From assembly GCA_020002185.1 (NCBI GenBank), contig CM034541.1, positions 51,258,562 to 51,322,561 of the forward strand: DNA of 64,000 bases, read 5' to 3'. The notes under the pieces are model-generated. The model was given only the letters and a program-made list of their open reading frames with translations, did not search any database and was not told where the DNA came from. The DNA comes from Paraescarpia echinospica. Taxonomy: Eukaryota > Annelida > Polychaeta > Sabellida > Siboglinidae. The stretch's first letter is position 1. Each line of letters begins with the position of its first letter. Of this stretch, positions 9,690 through 19,907 are shown one piece after another. The translations under genes and the position numbers were made by a program.

Positions 9690-10600
9690 TACGTGTAAAC
9701 CTATATAACATACCATTAACATCGGGGGCTATGAGGTACATGCACTGAATTGTGTGCGAAATTTGGACGCTTATTTTGATAAACACATGTCTATGGAAGA
9801 ACATGTCAAGTTCAAATGTCGGGCAGCTTATGCACAACTTTATAGCATCGGAAAAATCAGAAAATATCTTGATCAACAGAGTACAGAGAAACTGATATAA
9901 GCTCTGGTCCACAACCATATTGACTACTGTAATGCCCTTTTGATCGGCTTACCAAAATACCTTATGCGGAAATTACAAATGGTTCAAAACACCACAGCCA
10001 GAGTGTTGTGCAGAATCGGCAAATATAACCAAGTCACTTCACTGGTTGCCGGTGGAATTTCGCATTAAATATAAGATTTGCTTACTGACATTTAATTCAT
10101 TACGTGGCCATGGACCAGAATATATGTTGGCAATGCTGACTCCTAGAAGCATCCATTACGGTCTAATATCGCAGGATGATCTTAAACTTGATGTACGAAG
10201 GACAAAAAGGAAAACTCTGGGAGATCGTGCTTTTAAAGTTGCTGCACCGAAACTGTGGAACTCCCTTCCCAAAGATATTCGCAGCTGCAACAATGTCAGT
10301 GTTTTTAAGAGCAAACTGAAGACTCACTATTTTAGAATTGCATACAATTAACTTATTCATTTTACTAATTTAAATAGTTTTACACTTGTTAGATAATTAT
10401 ATAAAATATGTTTGATGTTTCTATTGAAATTATAAATTTTATCATTTTACAGTTTTACCTTTTTATATCAATATTTGTATATTGTTGAATGCTTGTGTTG
10501 TTTTAACTTTCTACTATGCCATCTATTGTACTGTACAGCACCATATAATATTGTTGTATAAATATGGTGCTATAGAAATCAATAAACATTTACATTTATA
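9690..10600 (+). mobile_element. CR1/L2-like LINE, 3' fragment
   Basis: Encodes the C-terminal part of a LINE reverse transcriptase ORF: VRNLDAYFDKHMSMEEHV, then a stop, HNHIDYCNALLIGLPK, KLQMVQNTTARVL, a frame change near 10035, FRIKYKICLLTFNSL and a final APKLWNSLPKDIR...FKSKLKTHYF (10046-10351). This series is the standard post-RT tail of CR1/L2-type elements. An A/T-rich 3' UTR ends in ATGGTGCTATAGAAATCAATAA near 10585. The copy is 5'-truncated, lies between genes A and C and runs opposite to them, so it is probably a later insertion into their element. Confidence 0.85.
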
Positions 10601-10863
10601 AACATAATCAATTCAAAGGGACCTACGAATGAAAGATTGCAGCAACTATTGCTGTTTTGGAGCTATGTGATCAAAGACTGAATGTCTGTTAAGGTTGTAT
10701 ACCAAACTTGTTTATTTCACCATTTGTTCTTAATGGCATATACTATGTACCAACCCTGCTGTCAGGGCAACTTTACGAACTGCATGTGCCTATTCAACTG
10801 AGCAATGTGTTCAACAAGGCAGATAAAATACAAACGTCGACGAGGACAAAGCTAGCACTGTCC

Positions 10864-11811
10864 CTATTTGTCGACAGTGTTGTCTGCGGCATCCTCTCCC
10901 GCCTGGCGACTGTTAACGTTTATTATTTCTACAACAATGTCGTTAACGAACGACAGCGCCGGGATTTTCAGGTCCGGAACGATGATGTCGATCAATGACT
11001 TGACGTTGCGTTGTAACAACATATATTAGTCTTCGATGTCTTTCAACCTTTGCTTCAGGACGTTTACTCGTTGAATGGAGTCGACTGACGACGTCGCTGC
11101 AGAAGGGTGATCGTCTTACGAGTCGATTATTACGACGTCATCACGATGATACTCATGTTGCTCGTAAATTATTGTAACGTCATCGTGATCATCGTTGTCT
11201 GTATCGATAGGTTGCCGCTTTGGTGGTAGCGAGTCTTCAATTAAGTTCTGCAACAATATTTCAATAACATTACAATATTAAAGATTACATGGGAACAATA
11301 TACCTTTGCTAGAGTACGGGGGCTTAACGCTAGGGAGCAAACGATGATAAGAAGTTACGTGACAGGAACTAAGGTGATGAGCTGTGTGGACATAAATTGT
11401 CTACAATAATTACACGTGGACGCGACCGTATTGGAAGTAAAGTTGTTGCCGGATGTTGATATGAAGGACAACGTAGGGGGCAGTCATATTGGAAGTAAAC
11501 ACTTAACAGAATATTGTGTACCCGGATGTTGACAAGCAGTAGACAGGACCGACCATATAGGAAGTAAACACACGGAAACCTTAATTTTAATATGGGGGAC
11601 GCAATTTTAGCGGAAGTACATAGGAGCCGCCTTTTTGTTAGGTGAAAGTATATTATAGTAACACAATATGACTCACTACTAGGGTATCCAACTCGGCTTC
11701 CTCGGCCGTCCTCTTCGGGCGACCACAACGTCCGCAGTCTTTCCTACTGAAAGCCTTGGAGCAGTCCGGGCAGGTGAATGCCGCACAATATGGTGGTGCC
11801 GACGGTTTCAT
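10864..11811 (-). pseudogene. gene C: two-exon zinc-binding, acidic protein with decayed C-terminus
   Basis: Reads right to left. Exon 1 is 11811-11677 (45 codons): CPDC at 14-17 and CGRC at 26-29, a four-cysteine zinc motif C-x2-C-x8-C-x2-C, then a basic/acidic stretch. The donor is A|GTGAGT and the acceptor TTGCAG|A, giving a 429-bp phase-0 intron. Exon 2 is 11247-11116: LPPKRQ, then a strongly acidic DTDNDDHDDV segment, ending at TAA. The same frame stays open for 29 codons to a second TAA (11026-11028) and 53 more to a TAG at 10864, reading amphipathic helices (RVNVLKQRLKDIED, NVKSLIDIIV). The ancestral protein was therefore probably about 170 aa. The spliced 88-aa form could still be expressed. 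Function unknown. Confidence 0.5.
11400..11640 (-). repeat. minisatellite-like repeats in the gene C intron
   Basis: TATTGGAAGTAAA and variants recur at about 11430, 11486, 11556 and 11610, and CCGGATGTTGA at 11451 and 11522. The period is irregular, about 55-71 bp. The block lies inside the proposed intron. Confidence 0.55.
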
Positions 11812-11851
11812 GGGTGGCGGGAGGTTGGATCGGAGTGGACCGACGCGCGAT

Positions 11852-11859
11852 CTTATATA
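11852..11859 (-). promoter_or_regulatory. TATA box of gene C
   Basis: TATATAAG on the minus strand, 40 bp before the ATG at 11811, in the same decamer as at gene A. A second TATATAAG-like sequence lies 11 bp further upstream. Confidence 0.65.
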
Positions 11860-12019
11860 GGTCTTATATATGTTTCTGAGAATCATGAGCGTACCGAAAG
11901 GTCACGTGGGCATACCGAGTAAGCACGGACCTCAGAAAAAAATGAACGTTCCGAATAAGCGCGGACATCAGAGTAGAAACTGCTCGCGCGGACAGCAAAG
12001 TGGACATACCCTCAGTAAA

Positions 12020-12480
12020 AAAACATCATTGCGCATGTGCAATGACCTACTTAATGACGTTGGTGACCTAGTTAATAACGTCGTTGACCTCGTTAAATAG
12101 TTTACCACCAGGGAGTACTTACAAACCTACTTTTTGTCGTTCACCACATAAGAGACACGAATATAAGCAGTAAACCTAAGAAAAACCACCATCGTGCATG
12201 CGCAATGACCTACTGTATGATGTCGTTGACCAATTTAATGATGTCATTGTATAGTTCATCACATAGTCACCGGGGCGCATATTGACATATTTGGTAAAGT
12301 TCATACTATTTTCGTCAGGGGGCGCTACTTGACCTAGTTACATAGTTCACCACCTATTCGGCAGGTAGCGCTACTTAACATCTGACCTTTGACAATGACC
12401 TTCCCCGGAAGTGACGTCATTGCTCCTTGCTCCGCGCCGCGCCACTATCCCTTCATTTCAACCTACTATACTAGTCCAGT
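12020..12480 (-). promoter_or_regulatory. upstream cassette of gene C, shared with gene A
   Basis: Contains CATTGCGCATGTGCAATGACC (in parts: CATTGCGCATG, TGCAATGACC), GAGACACGAATATAAGCAGTA, GGGGGCGCTACTTGACC and TGACCTTTGACAATGACC in the same order as the gene A cassette. The GCATG/CAATGACC block occurs twice here (about 12027 and 12190). Dyad GCGCATGYGC cores and repeated AATGACGTNG stretches could be protein-binding sites; this is inference. Confidence 0.5.
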
Positions 12481-12484
12481 AGAA

Positions 12485-12880
12485 ATTGATGATGACCCGG
12501 ACATTTTGGTTAAAAAGCCAATTTTGTTTTGAGGTGACCAGTAGGGTGTCCTGAACTTAAAAATAAAACCCAACCAAAATCAACCCTGGGAACTTTATTT
12601 TTACCCAATCCTTGTTTTAGGGCGTTTCGTTCCATTTTCGAAGTAACATTTTTTGTTTGCGTTTGTTAATCATATTTTAACTGTTTCATTTATTGGTTGA
12701 TACGTTTGTAATGATACGTATACTGGTCTATTAAGCCACACATTAATGATGGAGTTTAATTAATAAATGAAGTAATTAACCATTTAATTAATTAATTAGT
12801 AATCTTTTTCTTATATAGCACTCCGTCCCAACTTTGTTATGGGATCTAATTAGCATCTTAACTAAGATCACACGAATGTA
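12485..12880. other. AT-rich spacer
   Basis: No gene seen. It includes a TTAATTAATTAATTAA stretch near 12785. Confidence 0.4.
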
Positions 12881-13175
12881 ATTTATACCCCTAATAGTGA
12901 ATGGTATGTATAACCAGGAGACGTGCAGGAAGGCACTGGAAGAGAGAGGAATGAGGGTTAGTCGACCGAAAACCCAATTCATGGCCTTCGTGTTCGAACG
13001 GAATGAGGAGATAGACAGACCAACTGTAAAGATACTGGGAGACGAGCAAGAAAAAGTGACACACTTCAAATATCTAGGGTCAGTCGTGGAAGAGACAGGA
13101 GACATGGAAACCCAGATCAAACAGAGAGTGAGTGCAGCTTGAAGAAACTGGAAGAAATGCAGTGGAGTGTTGTGC
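12880..13175 (+). mobile_element. short RTE-like LINE fragment (RT palm/thumb)
   Basis: In-frame residues RKALEERGMRVSRPKTQFM, VKILGDEQEKVTHFKYLGS, then METQIKQRVSAA and, after a stop, RNWKKCSGVLC. This is the region just after the RT active site in RTE-like elements. About 290 bp survive, with no ends recognisable. Confidence 0.75.
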
Positions 13176-13179
13176 GTTT

Positions 13180-14540
13180 TTGTTTTGTATTGCTGCTATT
13201 TAAGAAAGCCCACATTAATAAAAAGTATTGTTTAAGCCAGTTGTGCTTTTTACTGTGGTTATGAAGTATCTCCCAGCACTAAATGAACCTTATAAAATTA
13301 AGCACATGGAATAAACATCCATTTGTATTCAAATTTGACATGGTTCCATGTGGAATAAGGTTATTAGAAAAAAAAGTTACATCAAAACCAGCATGCACCG
13401 ATTGTTTATGATATGGGTGTCCAACGACACCAAGGGAGGGGTCTCTCTATACATATCTTACCAATAGTGCAGGTTGCCAGGTGTTGTCAAAAGATTTCAG
13501 GTGGCAAGTAAACATATCATATATATCATAGATAAATTAGTTGCATCTTTTTCAGTCAGTTCTGAAATAAAATCACGATTGGCATGAAATGATTTTTGTG
13601 TTGTGTTTCAGAGACTTGTCATTAATATATTTGTCATTGTTGGAAAGAAAGGTATTGTTAAAATAATTTGTTTGTGGGTCATATCAATAGATTATTATGC
13701 TTTTTTAAAAATATAAACAGGTATCGACTTGGTAGCATTATATAACACTAGTTGGTATGTCTATCCTGCAGAAAGCCACGCTGGTGTCGGTGGACACACC
13801 TACACAAAGAACATATTGTTGCCACAGCAATGGTAATTTAGATAGTAGATATATTTGTGAATTTTTCTAGGACACTACCGTTAAATTGCGTGTCACTTGG
13901 TCGGTTGGGTCATTTAATGAGAGTTCTATGGAAAAGATGCTAAAGGCATTTTGTGAGAGACGAGGCAATAGCACGTTAACCATTACCAGTATTATGAACA
14001 TTATGCACAACGAAGCACCGAACTCCCCTAACTGAGAGAATATTGAAACGTTGCCACTCGCATGACTTCAATACCAGTGACACCGAAAAATAACTACCTA
14101 ATACAGAGCTATGCACAACAAGGACCAGTGCAAAATATAGTCGCTCGAACGCTCTGCACGGGAAAACACAATGCGTCGTACAACAGTAAAAATAGCGAGA
14201 CCGCGCCTTTAAAAAAAATAAGCTACTAGAAAATGACATCCCTGACGTGACATGATGATTTTGCATTTTAATTATGTATTTGTAATATTAATTTTAAAGC
14301 AGTGACTAATTGTGTTTGTCATCTATTAGTTTTATGTACAGATTGCGTACAAACAAATTGTTAAAAAGTTGTCTTAATTGTGAACTAATTAACATCAACT
14401 AACACAGATAAACGTTGTTCGTATTCAGTTGAAATGTATGGCGCAATTGTGAAGTGAGTATACATAATAAGGCAGTCAATACCAAACAGTTACTTTATTT
14501 TAAGTTCACAATATTTAGTGTTGTCAACAGTAACTTTTTA
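13180..14540. other. no gene recognised
   Basis: AT-rich sequence without convincing coding potential or a clear repeat structure. Confidence 0.4.
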
Positions 14541-14545
14541 CAACC

Positions 14546-14643
14546 CCTATAATAACATAAATTCGATAGCAACACATACCATACTAAATTAAAACCTATA
14601 ATAATATTAATTCGATAGCAACACATACCATACTATATTAAAA
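14546..14643 (+). repeat. tandem duplication of about 50 bp
   Basis: ATTCGATAGCAACACATACC with flanking CCTATAATAA and ATACTA.ATTAAAA occurs twice back to back (about 14548 and 14600) with few differences. Confidence 0.85.
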
Positions 14644-14884
14644 CCAAATAGGCCATTACATCAGTACAATATATCATAGACGACGTAGTTTAACAAATTA
14701 GCTCATTAATAGAACAAGCTGTGGTAAGGATGTCAACAAACGGAACATTTTGCGTACAGGAAGACATATAAAGTCGTTGAGCTAACAAGTAACCACTCGC
14801 AGGCCTCATTTTGGCTGTGGGAGCCGTTGCCTTCAAACAGTTTGGTTAGTAGGGAAGACACCAGACGTAGACGGGTAGACGAGG

Positions 14885-16075
14885 GATCACCAGTAGGTAT
14901 CATCTACTTATATTTTTTTTAAAGCTTTCGACAAAGTGCCACATCAGAGATTACTGCTTAAACTAAGGGCCCATGGCATAGCAAATGGTATAATTAACTG
15001 GATAGAAAAATGGCTGATTGACAGAAGACAACGGGTAGATGTTGATGGGGAGGCTTCAATCTGGAAATCAGTTTTGAGTGGGATTCCACAGTACTGGAAC
15101 CTATATTATCTTTAATATATATCAACGATTTGGACAATGATATAACAAGCAAGGTGTTGAAATTTGCGGACGATAAAAAAGTGTTTAGAAGAATTAAAAG
15201 TGATGGAGATAGACAACATTTACAAGATGATCTTGACAGGTTAATCAAAATGATAGTCTGAAAAGTGGCAAATGTTGTTCAATTTTGGGAAATGTAAATG
15301 CCTCCACACAGGACATGGGAACGAAGATGTGGAATATACAATGGGGGGGGGGGGTACTGTATTAAGTATTACTGTAAAAGAAAATGGACTTAGGGTTAAC
15401 CATTAGTGCTGAAGGTTTCAGAGCAGTGCGGAATTGCAGCTTCAAAGGGAAATCAAATCCTTGGATCAATTAGGTGAAATTTAACGTATAAAAAGAGCTA
15501 ATAATACCGCTGTACAAAACAATAGTTAGGCCTCATTTAGAATATTGTATTCAAGCATGGAGGCCATATCGCAGGAAGGACGTATATATGCTAGAATGAG
15601 TACAGAGGAGAGCAACTAAAATGATACCAAAACTGAGGGATCTTAGTTATCAAAAACGTATAAAAGAATGTGGTTTAGCAACATTGTTGTTGGGTTTTGC
15701 TTATCCGTTTCCGGACGTTGCAGCCTTGATGGATTGTCTATAGACAGCGCTTTCGTTTGCCAGTCTCCCCACTTAGCAACACTAGAGACCAGGATATTGA
15801 GAGGAGACCAGATAGAAGTGTTTAAAATATTGAATGGTTATGGGAATATTGATACAAATATTGTTTTCTCAGTCAAGAAAGAAAAAAAGACTAGAGGACA
15901 TGAAGTTACATTAGTAAAGGAGCAGAGTAGATTAGATATAAGAAAGTTCTCATTTTGATAAAGGACTGCAAATGAATGGAAGATATTAATTGTTGATTGT
16001 GTGGGTGCTAGTAGTGTGAATATGTTTGAATATAAAATCGACACATACTTCAGAAAAGCGGGATACATGTAGATA
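14885..16075 (+). mobile_element. CR1-like LINE fragment (same family as 44-48 kb), decayed
   Basis: Nucleotide-level match to 45890-46995: AAAGCTTTCGACAAAGTGCC (motif A), a damaged motif B, TTTGCGGACGAT (FADD), LEYCIQAWRPY and the 3' KFSF region. It is 5'-truncated at about 14885 and lacks the last 3' UTR segment. Many indels break the frame, including a run of 13 G near 15342 and an 89-bp insertion at 15684-15772. Older than the 44-48 kb copies. Confidence 0.9.
15675..15781. mobile_element. 89-bp insertion with 9-bp target duplication
   Basis: The LINE copies at 46.7 and 47.7 kb read straight through GTGGTTTAACAACACTAGAG. Here TTAGCAACA occurs at 15675-15683 and again at 15773-15781, with 89 bp of unrelated sequence between. 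A duplicated 9-mer flanking an insertion is the mark of a transposition event. The insert has no obvious terminal inverted repeats. Confidence 0.6.
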
Positions 16076-16079
16076 ATAC

Positions 16080-16690
16080 AGATTCTTTGCAATGTGGCAT
16101 TTCGCAAACAAGTATACGTAGCACGCAATGAAACAGAGCGGAAGTCAAAGTTTGTCAAAATCCACAATAACGATCTGAATGCGTTTGTAATGAAGTGATT
16201 ATCAAACATGAGGAAGGCGATGGTACAGGCAAGTAATACTTTATTCCTGTATAAGCTGACATTCGAGAAGCGTGTACATGTCAAAATGGCACTTCATTGG
16301 CCTATCTATCGCACGAATAAGCTGTCGTTTTTAAAACTGAAAACACAAAGAGTAGGCTATGTACAGCTATGTAGGCCACCGGAAGGGCTCATCTATCTAA
16401 CACTAATCGTTATAAAATGTGGCATTCAGGACTTCTTCAATGACTTTGCTAGTCGCAATTGACTTGAAAGGTGCCATAATTGTTGTTAATAGTGTGTAAT
16501 CACTGTATTGTTCGTGTCTCAGTTGTATGTCTGACATGCTCTTATTCAGTTTTATATCACTTCTTTATATGTCACTTCACATCTACGCGGCTGTGAGAAG
16601 TATCGTATTTAGAATTAATTGTATCTGAATAAATTGATCGGCTTCAATGTAATGATGCAATAATACATTTATTATATACTGTACCTTCCT
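16080..16690. other. no gene recognised
   Basis: No supported coding region. It lies downstream of the C4-like gene, which ends at 16804 on the minus strand. Confidence 0.4.
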
Positions 16691-16699
16691 TAGGGCACA

Positions 16700-16705
16700 T
16701 TTATT
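16700..16705 (-). terminator. polyadenylation signal of the C4-like gene
   Basis: AATAAA on the minus strand about 100 bp after the stop codon. A second AATAAA overlaps the stop itself (16803-16808). Confidence 0.5.
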
Positions 16706-16803
16706 GTCAAAATAATAATAATAATAACACTAATTAAATTGTAAATTAACACCTGACTATCAGACGTGATGGAAATGCTAGTTAATATAAGATCACCGCT
16801 GCT

Positions 16804-18861
16804 TTATTGTGTACACACGACACAAGTAATTTCCCATCCCTCTACGTAATTAGGACACGGCAATGATCCACCACATGTAGCCTCGGTGTTGTAGAATAGG
16901 ACGCCATTTTTGTCCAACACGCCGCCTTGAATTACTTCCGGGGCGTTGTCCACACAAACGTAGGTAGTTCGGCCTGAGTGATTATAATATTCCGCCATCA
17001 GATAGCCCGAGTATTCTTTTGTCCAACCGTCTGGACAAGTCAGTTTGGCCGGAATCATCAGTTTGGTTGGTCGACCGCTCACATGACAAACGGCACACGG
17101 AACGTCGTTGTTATGCAAGGACTGTGCGTTAGCTTTGGAAAATGGATCATTTGAAGAAGGTACTTCGTACTCAGCTCCATGCAAATGGCCTCCGGATTGG
17201 AAGCCTGCAGTCGTCTTCGATCCCCATTCAGGGTCTCTGGGCATGCACAGGTAGTTCGAGCCACCGCCACTGTGTGTATAGTGCGACCCGGCTACAACAC
17301 CTTGAACAACAAAACACCCGAAGATGAGTAACCGTACGGACAGCTTAAACTCTTCAAAAGTACAAAACGTGTTATTTATAAATGGCTATTTTAATATGCT
17401 TTCGCCGTTTCTCCAGATATTTTGAGATGTGCAATTAAGAGCTATCTGACAATATATTATAGCCGAACTGTGCTTACTTTTGGGTGATACCAAAAACATG
17501 AATTAACACAGATTAAATATAACAAACGTCGTATAGCTTCATTGGTGTTTTTCTCGACAATAAAGGGAATTCTGCATCACAGAAACACTTGCCCCAGTAG
17601 AGCAGTTTCGTGCCATTTCCCGAACACGTCTTCCGTCCCCACCGGATGTACACAGCGCCTCCAGTAGACGGCTTGTTACTATCTGAAAGGTACGTTTCAC
17701 CTACAATAACTCTTACATTCCTTGGAGTACTCACTATATGCATACATAGCACATAACTGAACTATTCATGTTGACTGTCTAAAACATGCTAACACTGGAT
17801 GTTTTGCTTAGTATCTGAGCATGTACCCGTGGTTGTACCTTCAAGTTGTGACCTTTGTTACGGGCTTACTAAACACAATATGGCGGGCAATATACTTTCA
17901 ACATAGTATAATCTTAAGAAGATTTATACGAGTGAGGAAACTATAACATTACACAACATAATTATTACAATTACGCTGCATTCTCATGGAGGTATCCAAT
18001 GGCGACCTGGGTACCTCAGCTTAAGAAGGCACGTACTGTAGGTAGAACGAGGTGTGTGAAAATTGCCCCATTTTTTTGCCACCCTTATCTCACCAAGAAA
18101 GGAGTGTCGCTAGTAAGCATAGGCGGGGGGGGGGGGGCTAGGGGCACATGTCCCATAGAACTTTGGAATTTGGCGTGCCCGTTGACCTTTTTGAATGGGA
18201 ACACGTAACCGTGCCCTAGTAGACCCTGGAAAGTGCCCCGTTCAGGTTACACTAAGCTAAAGTAACGCGGACGCGGCGGCGAACAATTTTCAACCCCTCC
18301 CCCGACTTCCGATGGTACTAGTCGAGCCACGCTAGTCAGCGGAGAAGCTGAAGAAGAGTCGAAGATACTACGGCGGCGCGGTGGCGAAAACATTTCAACA
18401 GCATCTCCCCTCCCCCCGTCTTCCGATGTCACCAACCGGCCAGAGACAGCGGAGAAGCTGAAGTTACGGCGGTGCGGCAGCGAATGATTTTCTACACAAT
18501 TTGGTTCGGCCACCAGTGGACGTTTTTGAGCCCTGGTAGGACCTCATACAACAGATGGCTATTCACAGGCCGACTTTTGTGTCATGTCCTTTACGACGTC
18601 GATTTTCCCTTGCAGTTGTTTCATCGCCTCTCTCAGATCAGGTATTGCAGCGACGACCTTGTTGAGCAAAGTGAGCTGCGCCTGAAGACTGTTGACGACA
18701 TCTCTCAGTTCCATGACGTCCCGCATACGCCGACTGACGCAGACGTCACGAAAGGTATACGTACACAACCCGTCGCTAGCATGGTCTCCCCTGATTAGCT
18801 GCCCAAGGGCCATACCGCCAAAGACTACAAGAAACGCAACGTGTACGTGGGCTGTCAGCAT
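16804..18861 (-). CDS. secreted short-chain-collagen-C4-like protein, 3 exons, 293 aa
   Basis: Exons on the minus strand: 18861-18567, 17682-17593 and 17300-16804. The coding total is 882 nt, and phases match at both joins (each phase 1). Intron 1 is GT-AG. Intron 2 uses a GC donor (G|GCAAGT) with an AG acceptor. Residues 1-20 look like a signal peptide; a short CTYTFRDVC segment (33-41) follows, then an amphipathic helix (about 45-92) with leucine/valine heptads, likely a trimerising coiled coil. From about 105 the C4-like domain begins: GGAVYIRWGRKTC, then YWGVVAGSHYTH, GGGSNYLCMPRDPEWG, LHGAEYE, DVPCAVCHVSGR, CPDGWTKEYSGYLM, and the C-terminal CGGSLPCPNYVEGWEITCVVC. These are the hallmarks of invertebrate proteins named after sponge short-chain collagen C4. 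No Gly-X-Y repeats remain. Probably extracellular, oligomeric and disulfide-rich; its ligand is unknown. Confidence 0.88.
17301..17592 (-). other. GC-AG intron of the C4-like gene
   Basis: 292 bp. Only the GC donor (G|GCAAGT, 17592-17591) gives the required phase 1 and joins YW to GVVAGSHYTH across a Gly codon. The neighbouring GT (AA|GTGTTT) would give the wrong phase. GCAAGT is the strong form used by GC-AG introns. Confidence 0.75.
18261..18513 (-). repeat. GC-rich tandem repeat in intron 1 with in-frame coding periodicity
   Basis: About 2.4 units, with GCGGYGGCGAAxATTTTC landmarks at 18281, 18386 and 18482 (spacings 105 and 96 bp, both multiples of three). On the gene strand it is open for 88 codons with repeats of 32-35 residues: SLPHRRNFSFS, FSPPRRRSIFDSSS, CSPPRPRYFSL. 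It begins 54 bp after exon 1. It could be an alternative exon, a relic, or a minisatellite with chance periodicity. Confidence 0.5.
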
Positions 18862-18907
18862 GTTTACCAGCTGCTAAATTCTGCTGTGTTTCGGTACCGG
18901 TGCCCCT

Positions 18908-18913
18908 TTATAC
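18908..18913 (-). promoter_or_regulatory. TATA box of the C4-like gene
   Basis: TATAAA (in AAGTATAAAGGGG) on the minus strand, about 47 bp before the ATG at 18861, giving a 5' UTR of only about 15-20 bp. An AP-1-type TGAGTCA lies just upstream (18923-18929). Confidence 0.65.
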
Positions 18914-18981
18914 TTGTCCCGATGAGTCACCAGTCTGTAAAAGGAGGATATCTACCGATAACAGACAGTGCGCTGATGCTA

Positions 18982-19022
18982 ACTGAAATAGAGGTTGTGC
19001 TTATTTGAAACATTTGTTTAAG

Positions 19023-19056
<34 letters not shown>

Positions 19057-19290
19057 AATATATATATATATATTATTTAAATATCAGACGTTATATGTAC
19101 AAGAAACAAGGTTCATTTCACGCATATATAATCACTCATTTATGAAATAAAATGTACTCATAAATTTTGTACAACAGCATTTTCATATGTTGTCAATAAC
19201 TGTATGCGTACAGTTTAAATTTACATGACAATGCGCACATAAATATGTGTTTAAACAAATGTTTCAAATAAGCACAACCTCTATTTCAGT
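18982..19290. mobile_element. palindromic MITE with 39-bp perfect terminal inverted repeats
   Basis: 18982-19020 and 19252-19290 are exact reverse complements over 39 bp (ACTGAAATAGAGGTTGTGC at the left end, its complement at the right). The 231-bp interior is AT-rich and non-coding, with TA runs (19021-19075). Perfect arms mean a recent insertion or strong constraint. No clean target duplication was found: TA lies outside the left end and TA is offset by one base at the right. Confidence 0.75.
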
Positions 19291-19905
19291 ATAGGTTTCT
19301 TATAAGCAGGTGGAGACTTGTGACAGTCGTAGACTATAAACGTATTCTGTTGCCATCTCTTTTTTAATAGCATTTACTGAAACTATAGGAGTGGTGAACT
19401 AACTTTCAGAATACGCATACACCACACGAAAGGGAGTTAGTTGAAAATGTGAAAACAAAACAGAATACCCTCTGCATTAAATGTTGGTACTTATGAGTAA
19501 TTTTGCAACATCTTCACGGTAACTATAGAGTAGAGAGCCACAATAACATTAAACGCTGAGGTTCCGGTAATCTTTAAACCAACATCCGCCTTGCACACGT
19601 TTGTAAATATAGGAGTGGATTAGAATCTCTCAGTAACATATTGAATAGATAACAATGCATACAGGATGGAGATTACAGATGTTGCTTACACAACGACGGT
19701 TAGGGAACATTGGTGACTTTGTCAGGCCTATCCCGCTGCAGAGGCTGTAGAATTAATTTACGTTTAAACGGTGAAACATAGGTGCAGTTCACGAAACGTA
19801 ATGGGGCCCGATTACAACAAATCAGATTTTGTGTTAAGGATTTATTCAGTCATATAGTCAACAACTCATATTAGATTTACGTTTACACATATAATAATAT
19901 TAATG
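19291..19905. other. no gene recognised
   Basis: AT-rich sequence without recognisable features. Confidence 0.4.
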
Positions 19906-19907
19906 TA

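Noticed and set aside
7023..12480. Assignment of genes A-C to a named virus family
   Set aside because: An RPA-like fold and compact TATA genes are suggestive, but no capsid, polymerase, integrase or helicase is visible, so naming a family would be unsupported.
13976..14266. 96-codon minus-strand frame
   Set aside because: No domain, no conserved-looking periodicity and no transcription signals.
17593..17683. GT donor AA|GTGTTT for exon 2 of the C4-like gene
   Set aside because: It gives phase 2, incompatible with the exon-3 acceptor frame, and would add residues absent from the family motif.
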